A model generated the notes under the pieces. That model searched no databases. It was not told the origin of the DNA and saw only the letters and a list, made by a program, of their open reading frames with translations. Shown piece by piece: positions 8,018 through 14,823 of a stretch of 18,316 bases of DNA. Made by a program: the position numbers and the translations under genes. The stretch spans positions 1 to 18,316 of the forward strand of contig JAIRNQ010000320.1 in NCBI GenBank assembly GCA_031257955.1, read 5' to 3'. Position 1 is the first letter of the stretch, and each line of letters starts with the position of its first letter. The DNA comes from Deltaproteobacteria bacterium. Lineage in GTDB: Bacteria; Desulfobacterota; Desulfarculia; Adiutricales; Adiutricaceae.

Positions 8018-9079
8018 ATGATACTCATCAAAGACAAAAGACTTTTTAAGTTTTTGCCCAAAATACTCTTTCTGTTCGCCCTTCTCGCCCTCTTGTCCCC
8101 CTGGGGCCCGGGCCCAACGAACCAAGCCACCGCCCAGGACTCAGTCCCGGTCGACGAAGGCGAGGACCCCGAAGAGCCACCGCTCGATCTGACCTCCGTG
8201 TGGCCCGACGGCCCGCCCCCAGAAACTGGGGCCGATACCGGCGCCGTAATTGGCGCCGAAACTGGCCCCGACTCGACTGCCGAAACAACTCCCGAAATTG
8301 GCGCCGGAACTGGCCCCGACTCGACCGCCGAAACAACCCCCGAAATTGGCGCCGACACAATTCCCGACCTTGGCCCCGAAACCGCGCCCGCTCTTGTCTC
8401 CGAAACCGGCGCCGCCCCGGCCCTCCCCGAGGCCGACGGCGAGATGGTCGGCATTGAGCCCCGGCTTCTGGAGGAAGCCGAGGCCGGCGACGTCCACGCC
8501 CAGCTTCGGGTGGCCGTGGCCTATCACGAGGGGATTGTGGTCAAGGCCGATCCGGTCAAATCCTTCGAGTGGTTCCAAAGGGCCGCCGATCAAGGCGATC
8601 CCGACGCCCAATACAATCTGGCCATCTTCTACGACCAAGGCATGGGCGTAAAAAAAGACCCCAAAAAGGCCCTGGAATGGTATCTCAAATCGGCCAACAA
8701 CGGCTCTTTCCTGGCCCAGTTCAACCTGGGCACCATATACGACACTGGCGAAGGGGTGCCGGTGAACAAGGCCAAGGCCATAGAATGGTACACCAAATCG
8801 GCGGACCAGGGCTACGCCAACGCCCTCTTCAACCTGGCCTACACCTACGACACCGGCGACGGGGTTAAAGCCGATCCCGAAAGGGCCTACGGCTACTACG
8901 TCAACGCCGCCGAGCAGGATCACCCCGGGGCCCAATACTACCTGGGCCTCTGGTACCTCAAGGGCACCAAAAATTACCCGCCCAATCGGGAAGAGGCCAA
9001 ACGCTGGCTCTTGCGCTCGGCCGATAACGGCTTCACCCAGGCCAAGGAAACCCTGGCCAAGGAGTTCGGCGCCGATTAA
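8018..9079 (+). CDS. Secreted Sel1-repeat protein with low-complexity linker
   Basis: The 353-residue protein begins with a signal peptide: a basic start MILIKDKRLFKF, a hydrophobic core, and probable cleavage after ATA at residue 39. No lipobox Cys is seen, so it should be periplasmic or exported. Residues about 40-145 form an acidic Pro/Thr/Glu/Gly/Ala linker with an internal 16-residue duplication. Residues about 150-353 hold five full Sel1-like repeats of 36-37 residues and a sixth partial one. The repeats show the family pattern of AxxG...AQYNLAxxYDxG.GV..D..KA.EWY..SA. Sel1 arrays are alpha-alpha superhelices that bind protein partners. I start at the ATG at 8018 because GAGGA (8008-8012) lies 5 nt upstream and because this gives a clean signal peptide. 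An ATG at 7877 overlapping the cyclase stop is in frame but would place about 47 unstructured residues before the signal sequence. A strong terminator follows. Confidence 0.88.
   Translation: MILIKDKRLFKFLPKILFLFALLALLSPWGPGPTNQATAQDSVPVDEGEDPEEPPLDLTSVWPDGPPPETGADTGAVIGAETGPDSTAETTPEIGAGTGPDSTAETTPEIGADTIPDLGPETAPALVSETGAAPALPEADGEMVGIEPRLLEEAEAGDVHAQLRVAVAYHEGIVVKADPVKSFEWFQRAADQGDPDAQYNLAIFYDQGMGVKKDPKKALEWYLKSANNGSFLAQFNLGTIYDTGEGVPVNKAKAIEWYTKSADQGYANALFNLAYTYDTGDGVKADPERAYGYYVNAAEQDHPGAQYYLGLWYLKGTKNYPPNREEAKRWLLRSADNGFTQAKETLAKEFGAD
8249..8389 (+). repeat. 48-bp in-frame coding repeat in the Sel1 protein linker
   Basis: Two nearly identical 48-bp units (8249-8296 and 8297-8344) and a diverged third (from 8345) encode repeats of the type IGAETGPDSTAETTPE. 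The period is a multiple of three, so copy-number change would lengthen or shorten the linker without shifting the frame. The few differences between copies 1 and 2 are mostly silent. Confidence 0.85.
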
Positions 9080-9088
9080 TCCCCCACC

Positions 9089-9120
9089 AAAGCCCAATGC
9101 CCTTTTGGCATTGGGCTTTT
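9089..9120 (+). terminator. Strong intrinsic terminator after the Sel1 gene
   Basis: AAAGCCCAATGCC (9089-9101) pairs perfectly over 13 bp with GGCATTGGGCTTT (9107-9119) around a CTTTT loop. It ends in TTTT and lies 10 nt after the Sel1 stop codon. The convergent methyltransferase gene ends at 9172, and the A-rich left flank could give weak termination on the - strand as well. Confidence 0.92.
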
Positions 9121-9171
9121 CGCTTACGCCTTAAGATTTGTCCTGACAGGCTAGTCACTTTTGGGATAACC

Positions 9172-9777
9172 TTAGGCCCGTCCCATTTGTGAGACGCTGA
9201 CCGTAAAGCCGTGCGTCTTCTCGGCTTTAAAGAGAAAGAAATCCTCCCCGGTATCGGAGTCCAGCCGACTAAAGCCGGACTTGAGAAACAAGGTTTGCAG
9301 GCCCAACAGGCAAGGCCTGGGCCGCTCCGGACTGGCCGGTCCGGAGTAAGTGATAAATACCTTACCGCCTGGGGCCAAGACCCTAAAAAACTCGTTGGTA
9401 ATCTGATCCAACGGGCCCAGCCCCATGAAAGACGACCAACATAAAACCGCGTCCAGGCTGGAATCCATGATCGGGAGCTTCTCGGCGTTGGCCTTGAGGA
9501 CCACGGCCCAGAAGGCGTCGTTTTTCGAAACCCCGGACAGCGCCTCCTCGCTGGAATCGACGATTACCAGCTGGCCGGTCAAACCCAGCCTGAGCCTCAG
9601 TGAGGGCAAAATCTCCGGGGCGGTAAGGCCGGCCACCAACAGACGGCTCCCCAGCCCGGGGTTAATCAGCTCGCAGATCGCGTTGTCGGGCCAATTGAGC
9701 CCGGCGGAGGCGCCCCTGACCCGATGGCTGGCGGCGTTGGCTTCAAAAAACAGATGGCGGTAAGGATCTTGTAACAT
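9172..9777 (-). CDS. SAM-dependent methyltransferase-like protein
   Basis: The 201-residue protein has the class I (Rossmann) methyltransferase order. SRLLVAGLTAPEIL occupies the motif I position, QLVIVDSSEEAL has the acidic residue after strand 2, LDAVLCWSSFMGL is the strand 4 region, and FFRVLAPGGKVFITY is the typical post-motif of the Methyltransf_11 type. Motif I is unusual: the GxGxG loop is reduced to AGLTAPE, so cofactor binding may be altered or lost. The substrate cannot be predicted. The ATG at 9777 has AAGGA (complement at 9784-9788) 6 nt upstream. The gene stands alone, convergent with the Sel1 gene, and its base composition matches the core block. Confidence 0.7.
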   Translation of the reverse strand: MLQDPYRHLFFEANAASHRVRGASAGLNWPDNAICELINPGLGSRLLVAGLTAPEILPSLRLRLGLTGQLVIVDSSEEALSGVSKNDAFWAVVLKANAEKLPIMDSSLDAVLCWSSFMGLGPLDQITNEFFRVLAPGGKVFITYSGPASPERPRPCLLGLQTLFLKSGFSRLDSDTGEDFFLFKAEKTHGFTVSVSQMGRA

Positions 9778-9855
9778 TTCGCGTCCTTTCTAACTGATAC
9801 TTTCGTTCGGTCCGCTATCGCCGGACTTTCTCTTCCAATCGTGGGCCTTCCGTTA

Positions 9856-9881
9856 GCCCCTCAGATCTGCCCCTCAGATCT
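9856..9881. repeat. Two-copy 13-bp tandem repeat upstream of the methyltransferase gene
   Basis: GCCCCTCAGATCT occurs twice in direct succession (9856-9868 and 9869-9881). A partial third copy beginning GGCCCTCA follows. It lies about 80 bp upstream of the methyltransferase start, possibly within its promoter region. Confidence 0.7.
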
Positions 9882-10417
9882 GGCCCTCAATTCCCAAACC
9901 TTTTTACCCATTGGCTTATTTCAATAATGCCCCAAAAACTACAAAAGCCATCCACCGAAGCTTATCCCAAGCTCCTTTGGATGGCCTTCTTGGCCTGTCG
10001 TGCCCGCTTTTCCCAGAACCCAAAAGGGTATCGGACCCGTTTTTTCGGGCGGTCGATCGTCTCCAGTCGCTGGGTCATCCCGTCCTCCGGCCGGGCTGGG
10101 CTCTCCGCCCTCCCCGATGCCAAAACGTTCTCCCAGCAACCTTGATCGCCCTTAACCGCCAAGCCTATCAAGCAACGAAATCGATCCCACCCGAATCCCC
10201 AAGGCTTTCCGGAATAAACCCCAGGCGGCGTCTCCGTCCGGGTCTACCGCCCGAGCGGGGTTGGCCCCGCATGGCTTCCAGTGGGGTCAAAAGATCAAAT
10301 TTTGATAAATGTTAACACCACGGCCAAGTTAAGTCAACATAAATTTAAACATTTTTACGGAAAGCCCTTACCCGTCCGAAATAATCCCTCCCTGGGCAAG
10401 ATTTTGAAATAATGGCC

Positions 10418-10717
10418 CCGACGACTCGATAACCGATATTTTCAACCATTCGACCTTACCGAAAACCCGATAACCCTTACCCCTTCCCACCTTACCGACA
10501 ACCCGTTAACCCGTTAACCCTTCCCGCCTTACCGACAACTCGATAACCCATATTCTCAGCAATTTAACCTTACCGGAACCCGTTAAGCCTTACCCCTTCC
10601 CACCTTCCCGACAAGTCGTTAAGCCTTACCCCTTCCCGCTTTCCCGACAACCCGTTAAGCCTTACCCCTTCCCACCTTCCCGACAAGTCGATAACCCTTA
10701 CCATTTCGTATATTCAG
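10418..10717. repeat. Eight-unit degenerate tandem repeat array
   Basis: Units begin at 10418, 10459, 10495, 10532, 10573, 10608, 10644 and 10680, with lengths 41, 36, 37, 41, 35, 36, 36 and about 38. Each begins with a form of CCGACAACCCGTTAAGCC or CCGACAACTCGATAACC. Most continue with a pyrimidine-rich half of the type TTACCCCTTCCCACCTT. Units 1 and 4 share a different 41-bp second half containing ATATTYTCA, and unit 8 partly resembles them, so there is a higher-order pattern. There are no unique spacers between units, which argues against CRISPR. The mixed unit lengths and stops argue against a coding repeat. Confidence 0.85.
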
Positions 10718-10723
10718 AGTTTG

Positions 10724-10732
10724 TGTGGATAA
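10724..10732 (-). other. Consensus DnaA-box 9-mer next to the repeat array
   Basis: TGTGGATAA on the + strand is the exact complement of the consensus DnaA box TTATCCACA. It begins a few bases after the last unit of the tandem array and before a more AT-rich segment. One 9-mer match can occur by chance, and I see no second perfect box nearby. Confidence 0.35.
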
Positions 10733-11090
10733 AATAGCGAACTGGTGGTCCTTATCGTTCGACCGGGGTATCCCCGCCTTTGGCCAAGAATTTAGCCCTT
10801 TCAGATTGGTCCGCCTTATGAATGTATTGTATAGTTTGGTTAGCGGTTAATTATTGAAGCTGATTGTGCGTGGCGTACATTTTATTCGTTGCCAGTTAAG
10901 CCTTTTCGTAAATCGACATGTTTGTCGTTGGCAAATTGGCTTACCGTTTATGACAATGTCTAAGAACCAAGAGTAATGAAAAATAAAAGTCAAAGCATTT
11001 AGCGATATTGACAAACGGACAACCTTAAGGGTATTTAGGAAACCCGTGTCGGCGGTCTTCGATTTCTCCCTCCCTCACTTTCTTCCGCCG

Positions 11091-12008
11091 TCAGGGATAG
11101 ATGAAGGTCCGTCCGGACACCTTTTCGACGCCAATGGATCGACCGTATAATTCTTCAAGCAGATCCCGGCCCATGGTCTGGCCGACCTTACCCTGGGCCA
11201 ATATCCGTCCGCCTTTTAGGGCGGCCACCTCGTCGCAGAACCACAGTATGTGATTGGGGTCGTGGCAACAGATAACCACTCCCAGACCCTCGGCGGCTAT
11301 GCTGCGGACCGTTTCCCAAACGACCAGTTGGTTGGCGAAATCCAAAGACGAGGTGGGTTCGTCCAGAAACATGATCTCGGCTTCCTGGGCCAGGGCCCTG
11401 GCCACCAACACCAGCCGCCTTTGCCCGCCGGATAGCCGAACGTAGCTATCCCCGGCCAGCTTCTCCAAACCCACCCGGGCCAAGGCCCCGGCCACGGCCT
11501 CTCGGTCGCGCCTGGATAGTATCGGGAGCCGACCCCTTCTGGGGAAACGGCCCATCTCGACCATTTCGCTTACGGTGAAGGGAAAACTGGGGTAATGCTC
11601 TTGGGGGACGTAAGCCACTTTGGCCGCCAGCCGCCGGGTACCCAGCGACCCTATCGAGACGCCGTCCATTTCTATCAACCCGGATTTTGGTTTCAGAAAA
11701 CCCAAGCAGCACTTGAAGAGCGTGGTTTTGCCGCTCCCGTTGGGTCCCAGAAGCCCCTGGAGGCAGCCGGGTTTGACTTCCAGGGACACGCCTTTCAAAA
11801 CCTCTTTGGTTCCATAGGAAAAGCGCACTTCCCTGACCTTCATCAAGGCCCTTTCCCCTACCCCGTCCCGATGGCCGGCGGGGTCATGGGCGAAGGCCGG
11901 ATCTTGTCCGTAAGCGGGACCTTGGTCGACCCCGAGTTCCGAAGCCGAAGGCGACGGGCTGGGTAAGTCCGCGCCAACGAGAACGGGCGAAACTAAGTCA
12001 TTGGCCAT
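11091..12008 (-). CDS. ABC transporter ATPase of an iron-complex/cobalamin-type importer
   Basis: This is the cytoplasmic energy-coupling subunit of the FecCD-type importer encoded by the two genes upstream. The 305-residue protein shows Walker A (GPNGSGKTT, about 88-96), the Q-loop (YVPQE), the signature LSGGQRR, Walker B (IMFLDEPTSSLD) and the H-loop His (CCHDPNH), as in FecE/BtuD-type ATPases. The ATG at 12008 overlaps the permease stop by 11 nt and has GGGGA just upstream, which favours translational coupling. That start adds about 55 Ser/Pro/Gly/Asp-rich residues before the ATPase fold, which is unusual. A second ATG at 11843 (MKVREVRFSYG), with GGGGAAAGG upstream, would give a normal 250-residue ATPase. 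Which start is used is open. Confidence 0.92.
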   Translation of the reverse strand: MANDLVSPVLVGADLPSPSPSASELGVDQGPAYGQDPAFAHDPAGHRDGVGERALMKVREVRFSYGTKEVLKGVSLEVKPGCLQGLLGPNGSGKTTLFKCCLGFLKPKSGLIEMDGVSIGSLGTRRLAAKVAYVPQEHYPSFPFTVSEMVEMGRFPRRGRLPILSRRDREAVAGALARVGLEKLAGDSYVRLSGGQRRLVLVARALAQEAEIMFLDEPTSSLDFANQLVVWETVRSIAAEGLGVVICCHDPNHILWFCDEVAALKGGRILAQGKVGQTMGRDLLEELYGRSIGVEKVSGRTFIYP

Positions 12009-13020
12009 AGATTTCCCCGCCTTTGCGCCTTAAGAGCCAAAGCAGATACGGCGCCCCCAAAATGGAGGTGATTATTCCCAAAGGAATTTCCGCCGCCGTC
12101 AGGGTCCTGGCCACGGTATCGCAAACCAGAAGATAGACGGCCCCCAAAATGGCCGCCCCGGGCGCGACCCAGCGGTTGTCCGGCCCAAAGACGAAGCGGG
12201 CCGCGTGGGGGGCCATCAGGCCCACCCAGGCGATTATCCCGCAGATGGAAACGCAGACCGAGGCGGCCAGGGTGGCCACGGCCACCAACAGCAAACGGAT
12301 TTGGGTGGGGTTAAGGCCCAGGCCACGGGCCTCTTCGTCCCCCAGGGAAAGGACGTTTAAATGCCAACCGAAATACCATATCAACAGAAAGGCCGGCCCA
12401 ATCACGGCCGCGGCCAGGCGGGCGTCGGCCCAGGTGGCGTAATAGAGCCCACCCATCATCCAGAAGGTTATCTCCCTAAGCTGGGTGTCGGCGGCCAAGT
12501 ATTTCATGACCCCGACCACCGCCGAGAAGAGCGCCCCGACGATGACCCCGGAAAGGACCAAAGCCACCGGCGAGATCTGCCCCCGGTTGCGAGCTAGGCC
12601 GTAACTAATCATCACGGCCATGAGGGCGAAAACGAAGGCGGTTATCTGGGTTCCGGGAAAGTGGTTCGGAAAAACGATGGCTAGCGAGGCCCCACAGGAG
12701 GCCCCGGCGGAAACGCCGAGTATGTAAGGCTCAACCAATGGATTACGAAAGCAGCCCTGGTAGGCCACGCCGGCCACCGACAGGGCCATCCCGGCGGCAA
12801 CGGCCAGAATGACCCTGGGCAGCCTTATGCGCCAAACTATGACCTGGTCGGCCCGGCTGGCCCCCTTGGGTTCGCTTTGGCCCTTGGCTTTGGCCCAAAT
12901 GATTGAAAAGACTTGGCCGGCCTTGATATCGTAGGCCCCGGAAATAATGGCCGGGAAAAAAGCCGCCGTCAGCAAGCCCAAAAGAACCAACAGGGCGGCC
13001 AGCTTTCGCCTAAAAATCAT
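11998..13020 (-). CDS. FecCD-type ABC importer permease
   Basis: The 340-residue, strongly hydrophobic protein with about ten membrane segments matches the usual size of BtuC/FecCD/FhuB-type permeases, which form a homodimeric channel in the inner membrane. Family landmarks are WRIRLPRVILAVAAGMALS near the N-terminus, GVAYQGCFRNPLVEPYILGVSAGA, the coupling region with GDEEARGLGLN, and GIIAWVGLMAPHAARFVFGPDNR in the second half. Its ATG at 13020 lies inside the last codons of the binding-protein gene (overlap ATGATTTTTAG, 11 nt), and its stop overlaps the ATPase start by 11 nt. The three genes should therefore be made from one mRNA with coupled translation. The substrate class is iron complexes, cobalamin or metal oxyanions; the permease does not settle which. 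Confidence 0.95.
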   Translation of the reverse strand: MIFRRKLAALLVLLGLLTAAFFPAIISGAYDIKAGQVFSIIWAKAKGQSEPKGASRADQVIVWRIRLPRVILAVAAGMALSVAGVAYQGCFRNPLVEPYILGVSAGASCGASLAIVFPNHFPGTQITAFVFALMAVMISYGLARNRGQISPVALVLSGVIVGALFSAVVGVMKYLAADTQLREITFWMMGGLYYATWADARLAAAVIGPAFLLIWYFGWHLNVLSLGDEEARGLGLNPTQIRLLLVAVATLAASVCVSICGIIAWVGLMAPHAARFVFGPDNRWVAPGAAILGAVYLLVCDTVARTLTAAEIPLGIITSILGAPYLLWLLRRKGGEIYGQ

Positions 13021-14194
13021 ACTCGACCATCCAGTCCAGGATCTGGGTGGTCCTTAGCCCTTTGGCCGTAGCCTCGTCAACCCCGTAAACTTTTTTATAA
13101 AATTCCAGGACAAACTCGTGGACCTTGATATCCTGGAAGCGATCCGGGTAGGAGGCTTTGGCGATGATCATCATGTCAATCGGATACTCGACCCGCCTGG
13201 CGCAGTTCATGGGCGTCCAGGGCATGGCATAGACCCTTTTGTCCTTTATGGCCCGAAGCTCGGCCAAGTTGGAAAAATAGGCGGTCTCGTAAAGCTCCCT
13301 GGGCGGATGGTAACCGTTCCAGGTCGGAAGGACTATGGCGTCGGGATCGAGGGCGTAGATTTGCTCGGCGCTTAGCGGTACCCCGTAACCCTGACCGTCA
13401 AAGGCGTTTTTGGCCCCGGCCACGTTTTCGATGATGTACGATTCTGGGGTGTTGACCCCAAAGGCGCCCCCTACCATGCCCTCGCTCCGAAGGTCCGGGT
13501 TTAGCCCCACGTATAGGAGACGGCTTTTGTCGCCATCCTTGATTCCCGCCGTCCTCTCCCGTATAAGCTTTTCCGTGCCGGCCAGATAGTCGGCCAGGGC
13601 CAAGGCTTTATCCTTCTGCCCGAAGACGTCCCCGACGACCCCCATTTCATCTTTGATCGTGGCCAGCTCGGCCTTCTTATAAAAACCGGGGGCGTAAATG
13701 ACCACCAGCGGCAACCCCAAATCCTCGATGGTCCCGATGGTTTGGTCGATCCGGCTTTGGTCGTCCTCACCGACCGTGCAGTCGCCCACCCGCATTATGA
13801 CCACGTCCGGCTCGGCCTTGGCCAAGGTTTCAAAGTCCAGTATGTCGCCGTCGGGCGAGTTGAAACACGGCTTATCGTTTAACCAGGGGTGCAAATACTT
13901 CATCGTGTTCCAGCCCCGGTAAGAATACTTCTCCCCGGAGGCAGTCTCGTAATCGTAATTGTAGTCCCGCTTCATGCTCCAGGAGGCGATGGCCGTCACC
14001 TTGTCGATCACTCCCAAATGGGTCATGATCCCCTCGACGAACCCGTCGTCTATGGTGGCCACTTTCTTGGGATCGGCCGGAAAGGTCACCTCTTTTCCAC
14101 GCATGTCAACGATTGTCCTGTCGTCCGCGGCCCAACAATTCACGGACAGAGCCAAAACGACTATCAAGGCCAACAACGATAAGCGCCGGCGCAT
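13010..14194 (-). CDS. Periplasmic substrate-binding protein of the FecCD-type importer
   Basis: The 394-residue protein begins with a signal peptide (MRRRLSLLALIVVLALSV, probable cleavage after CWA). It continues as a cluster A-II binding protein (Peripla_BP_2 fold): IVDMRGKEVTFPADPKKVATID at the start, a first lobe ending in LAKAEPDVVIMR, a long connecting helix, and a second lobe with IYALDPDAIVLPTWNG and RAIKDKRVYAMPW. It would capture a chelated metal, corrinoid or oxyanion and deliver it to the permease. Three Cys (KPCF, GDCTV, MNCAR) and a Tyr-rich stretch near residues 85-105 may matter for the ligand, but I cannot name it. The ATG at 14194 has AAAGGAG 6 nt upstream. An in-frame ATG at 14317 would add 41 residues before the signal peptide and is rejected. 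No cobalamin riboswitch or Fur-type box was recognised upstream. Confidence 0.92.
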   Translation of the reverse strand: MRRRLSLLALIVVLALSVNCWAADDRTIVDMRGKEVTFPADPKKVATIDDGFVEGIMTHLGVIDKVTAIASWSMKRDYNYDYETASGEKYSYRGWNTMKYLHPWLNDKPCFNSPDGDILDFETLAKAEPDVVIMRVGDCTVGEDDQSRIDQTIGTIEDLGLPLVVIYAPGFYKKAELATIKDEMGVVGDVFGQKDKALALADYLAGTEKLIRERTAGIKDGDKSRLLYVGLNPDLRSEGMVGGAFGVNTPESYIIENVAGAKNAFDGQGYGVPLSAEQIYALDPDAIVLPTWNGYHPPRELYETAYFSNLAELRAIKDKRVYAMPWTPMNCARRVEYPIDMMIIAKASYPDRFQDIKVHEFVLEFYKKVYGVDEATAKGLRTTQILDWMVEYDF

Positions 14195-14476
14195 ATTACG
14201 CTCCTTTTTTATCTCCCCAAAAACGCGAAGCCATGGGGGACGGTAATTATCTTCCACAATGGGCCTTATCGGCCCGCGTTCGCCCAAACGGTCGGCCAAA
14301 CGAAAACCCTGACCCAACCCTCCGGGTCCGGGCCAGTGGTCCCGACTCTCGCCATCCCATCCCGAGCCGGTCTGACCCTAGCGGTCCCGACTCTCGCGGG
14401 CGAACCTTCCAAGGCCTTCCGGAGATGCCCGGGAGCTTTGACATAATATCGGGAACTTACCCGGCCCGGAGAAAAC
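14195..14476. other. Leader region upstream of the ABC importer operon
   Basis: No gene is supported here. A 15-bp direct repeat, GGTCCCGACTCTCGC, occurs at 14338-14352 and 14383-14397 inside two diverged copies of a unit of about 45 bp. I find no strong promoter for the binding-protein gene. The best -10 candidate on the - strand is TATTAT around 14444-14449, without a good -35. Transcription could instead come from the promoter at about 14589 by read-through of the terminator at 14477-14516. Confidence 0.5.
14338..14397. repeat. Two-copy repeat in the importer leader
   Basis: The 15-mer GGTCCCGACTCTCGC is repeated exactly at a 45-bp period (14338 and 14383), and the preceding bases are also partly similar. 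It is non-coding and lies about 145-200 bp upstream of the binding-protein start codon. Confidence 0.7.
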
Positions 14477-14516
14477 AAAAAAAACCGCCCAGTTTCCTAT
14501 CGAGGAAAATGAGCGG
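14477..14516 (-). terminator. Intrinsic terminator with eight-U tract
   Basis: Read on the - strand, CCGCTCA (14516-14510) pairs with TGGGCGG (14491-14485), with one T-G pair. Inside it TTTTCCT (14509-14503) pairs with AGGAAAC (14498-14492) with one mismatch, around a CGAT loop. Eight T follow directly (14484-14477). The T-tract is on the - strand only, so it acts leftward. Confidence 0.9.
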
Positions 14517-14582
14517 CTTTCGTAACCAAAATTCGAATATGTCAGTTCAACTTTTATCGGTACAGTCCAGAGCCTTCGTGGC
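14477..14582 (-). ncRNA. Candidate small RNA or transcribed leader of about 105 nt
   Basis: On the - strand an extended -10 element (14589-14597) would start transcription near 14582. About 65 nt later a strong hairpin terminator with an eight-U tail ends it near 14477. The start of the transcript can form a small hairpin (AGCC, ACGAA, GGCT). I find no start codon with a ribosome binding site and no match to 6S, SRP, tmRNA, cobalamin, SAM or c-di-GMP RNA patterns that I can recall. It may be a free small RNA. Because it lies about 285 nt upstream of the binding-protein gene on the same strand, it may instead be an attenuated leader for the importer operon. Confidence 0.45.
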
Positions 14583-14588
14583 TAAGTG

Positions 14589-14597
14589 ATTATACCA
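14589..14597 (-). promoter_or_regulatory. Extended -10 promoter of the candidate small RNA
   Basis: On the - strand TGGTATAAT (14597-14589) is a perfect extended -10 element. The -35 position (about 14611-14617) reads TACGTT or GTACGT and is weak, as is common for extended -10 promoters. Confidence 0.6.
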
Positions 14598-14823
14598 TAA
14601 AAATGCGGAAAACGTACCGTCGTCAAATCGAACAATCGTCCGACCCAACCGAAAAGGTTCCCAGGCCGAAAGGTCCAAACGTCTACCGCCAACTTCGTTT
14701 AGGTTCTTCAGGTTGGGCTTATCGGCGAAAGGTTATAGATCGAGCGCGGAATAAGGCTACAAACTCTAATACGGCACGTAATTAAAAGAGACCATGAGTG
14801 TGGCGCCAATCGGAAAATCAAAA
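14598..14823. other. Gene-free spacer at the start of the low-GC region
   Basis: No supported gene, RNA or repeat was recognised. A 60-codon open frame at 14603-14785 on the + strand has no ribosome binding site and resembles nothing known. Base composition changes here from the GC-rich style of the left part to the mixed, lower-GC style of the right part. Confidence 0.5.

Larger units (their letters stand above)
9778..11090. other. 1.3-kb gene-free stretch
   Basis: I see no supported gene here. One frame is open from 9911 to 10315 on the + strand, but it starts at a TTG without a ribosome binding site and resembles nothing known. The stretch holds a two-copy 13-bp repeat (9856-9881), hairpins at 10255-10270 and 10764-10776 without T-tracts, the degenerate repeat array (10418-10717), a DnaA-box 9-mer (10724-10732), and a relatively AT-rich segment (about 10800-11040). 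A promoter-like pair, TTGACA at 11008-11013 and TATTTA at 11032-11037 with 18 nt between, points rightward into the antisense of the ABC operon. I give it low weight. Confidence 0.6.

Noticed and set aside
8141..9097. Long open frame on the - strand opposite the Sel1 gene
   Set aside because: It is a mirror of the G/C-biased third positions of the Sel1 gene. It is glycine/valine-rich, has no ribosome binding site and spans the Sel1 terminator side with no domain.
9911..10315. 134-codon open frame in the gene-free stretch
   Set aside because: It starts at TTG, has no ribosome binding site, an irregular Pro/Arg-rich composition and no family resemblance.
10418..10717. CRISPR array
   Set aside because: The units follow one another directly with no unique spacers, the repeats are degenerate, and no cas gene is near.
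14195..14317. Forty-one-residue N-terminal extension of the binding protein
   Set aside because: It would bury the signal peptide. The ATG at 14194 has a strong ribosome binding site at the right distance.
14195..14476. Cobalamin riboswitch or Fur box controlling the importer
   Set aside because: I looked for the B12-box core and for an AT-rich 19-bp Fur-type palindrome and saw neither. The substrate therefore stays open.
14530..14550. TTCGAAT resembling a tRNA T-loop
   Set aside because: The flanking bases do not form a T-stem and no acceptor, D or anticodon arm fits around it.
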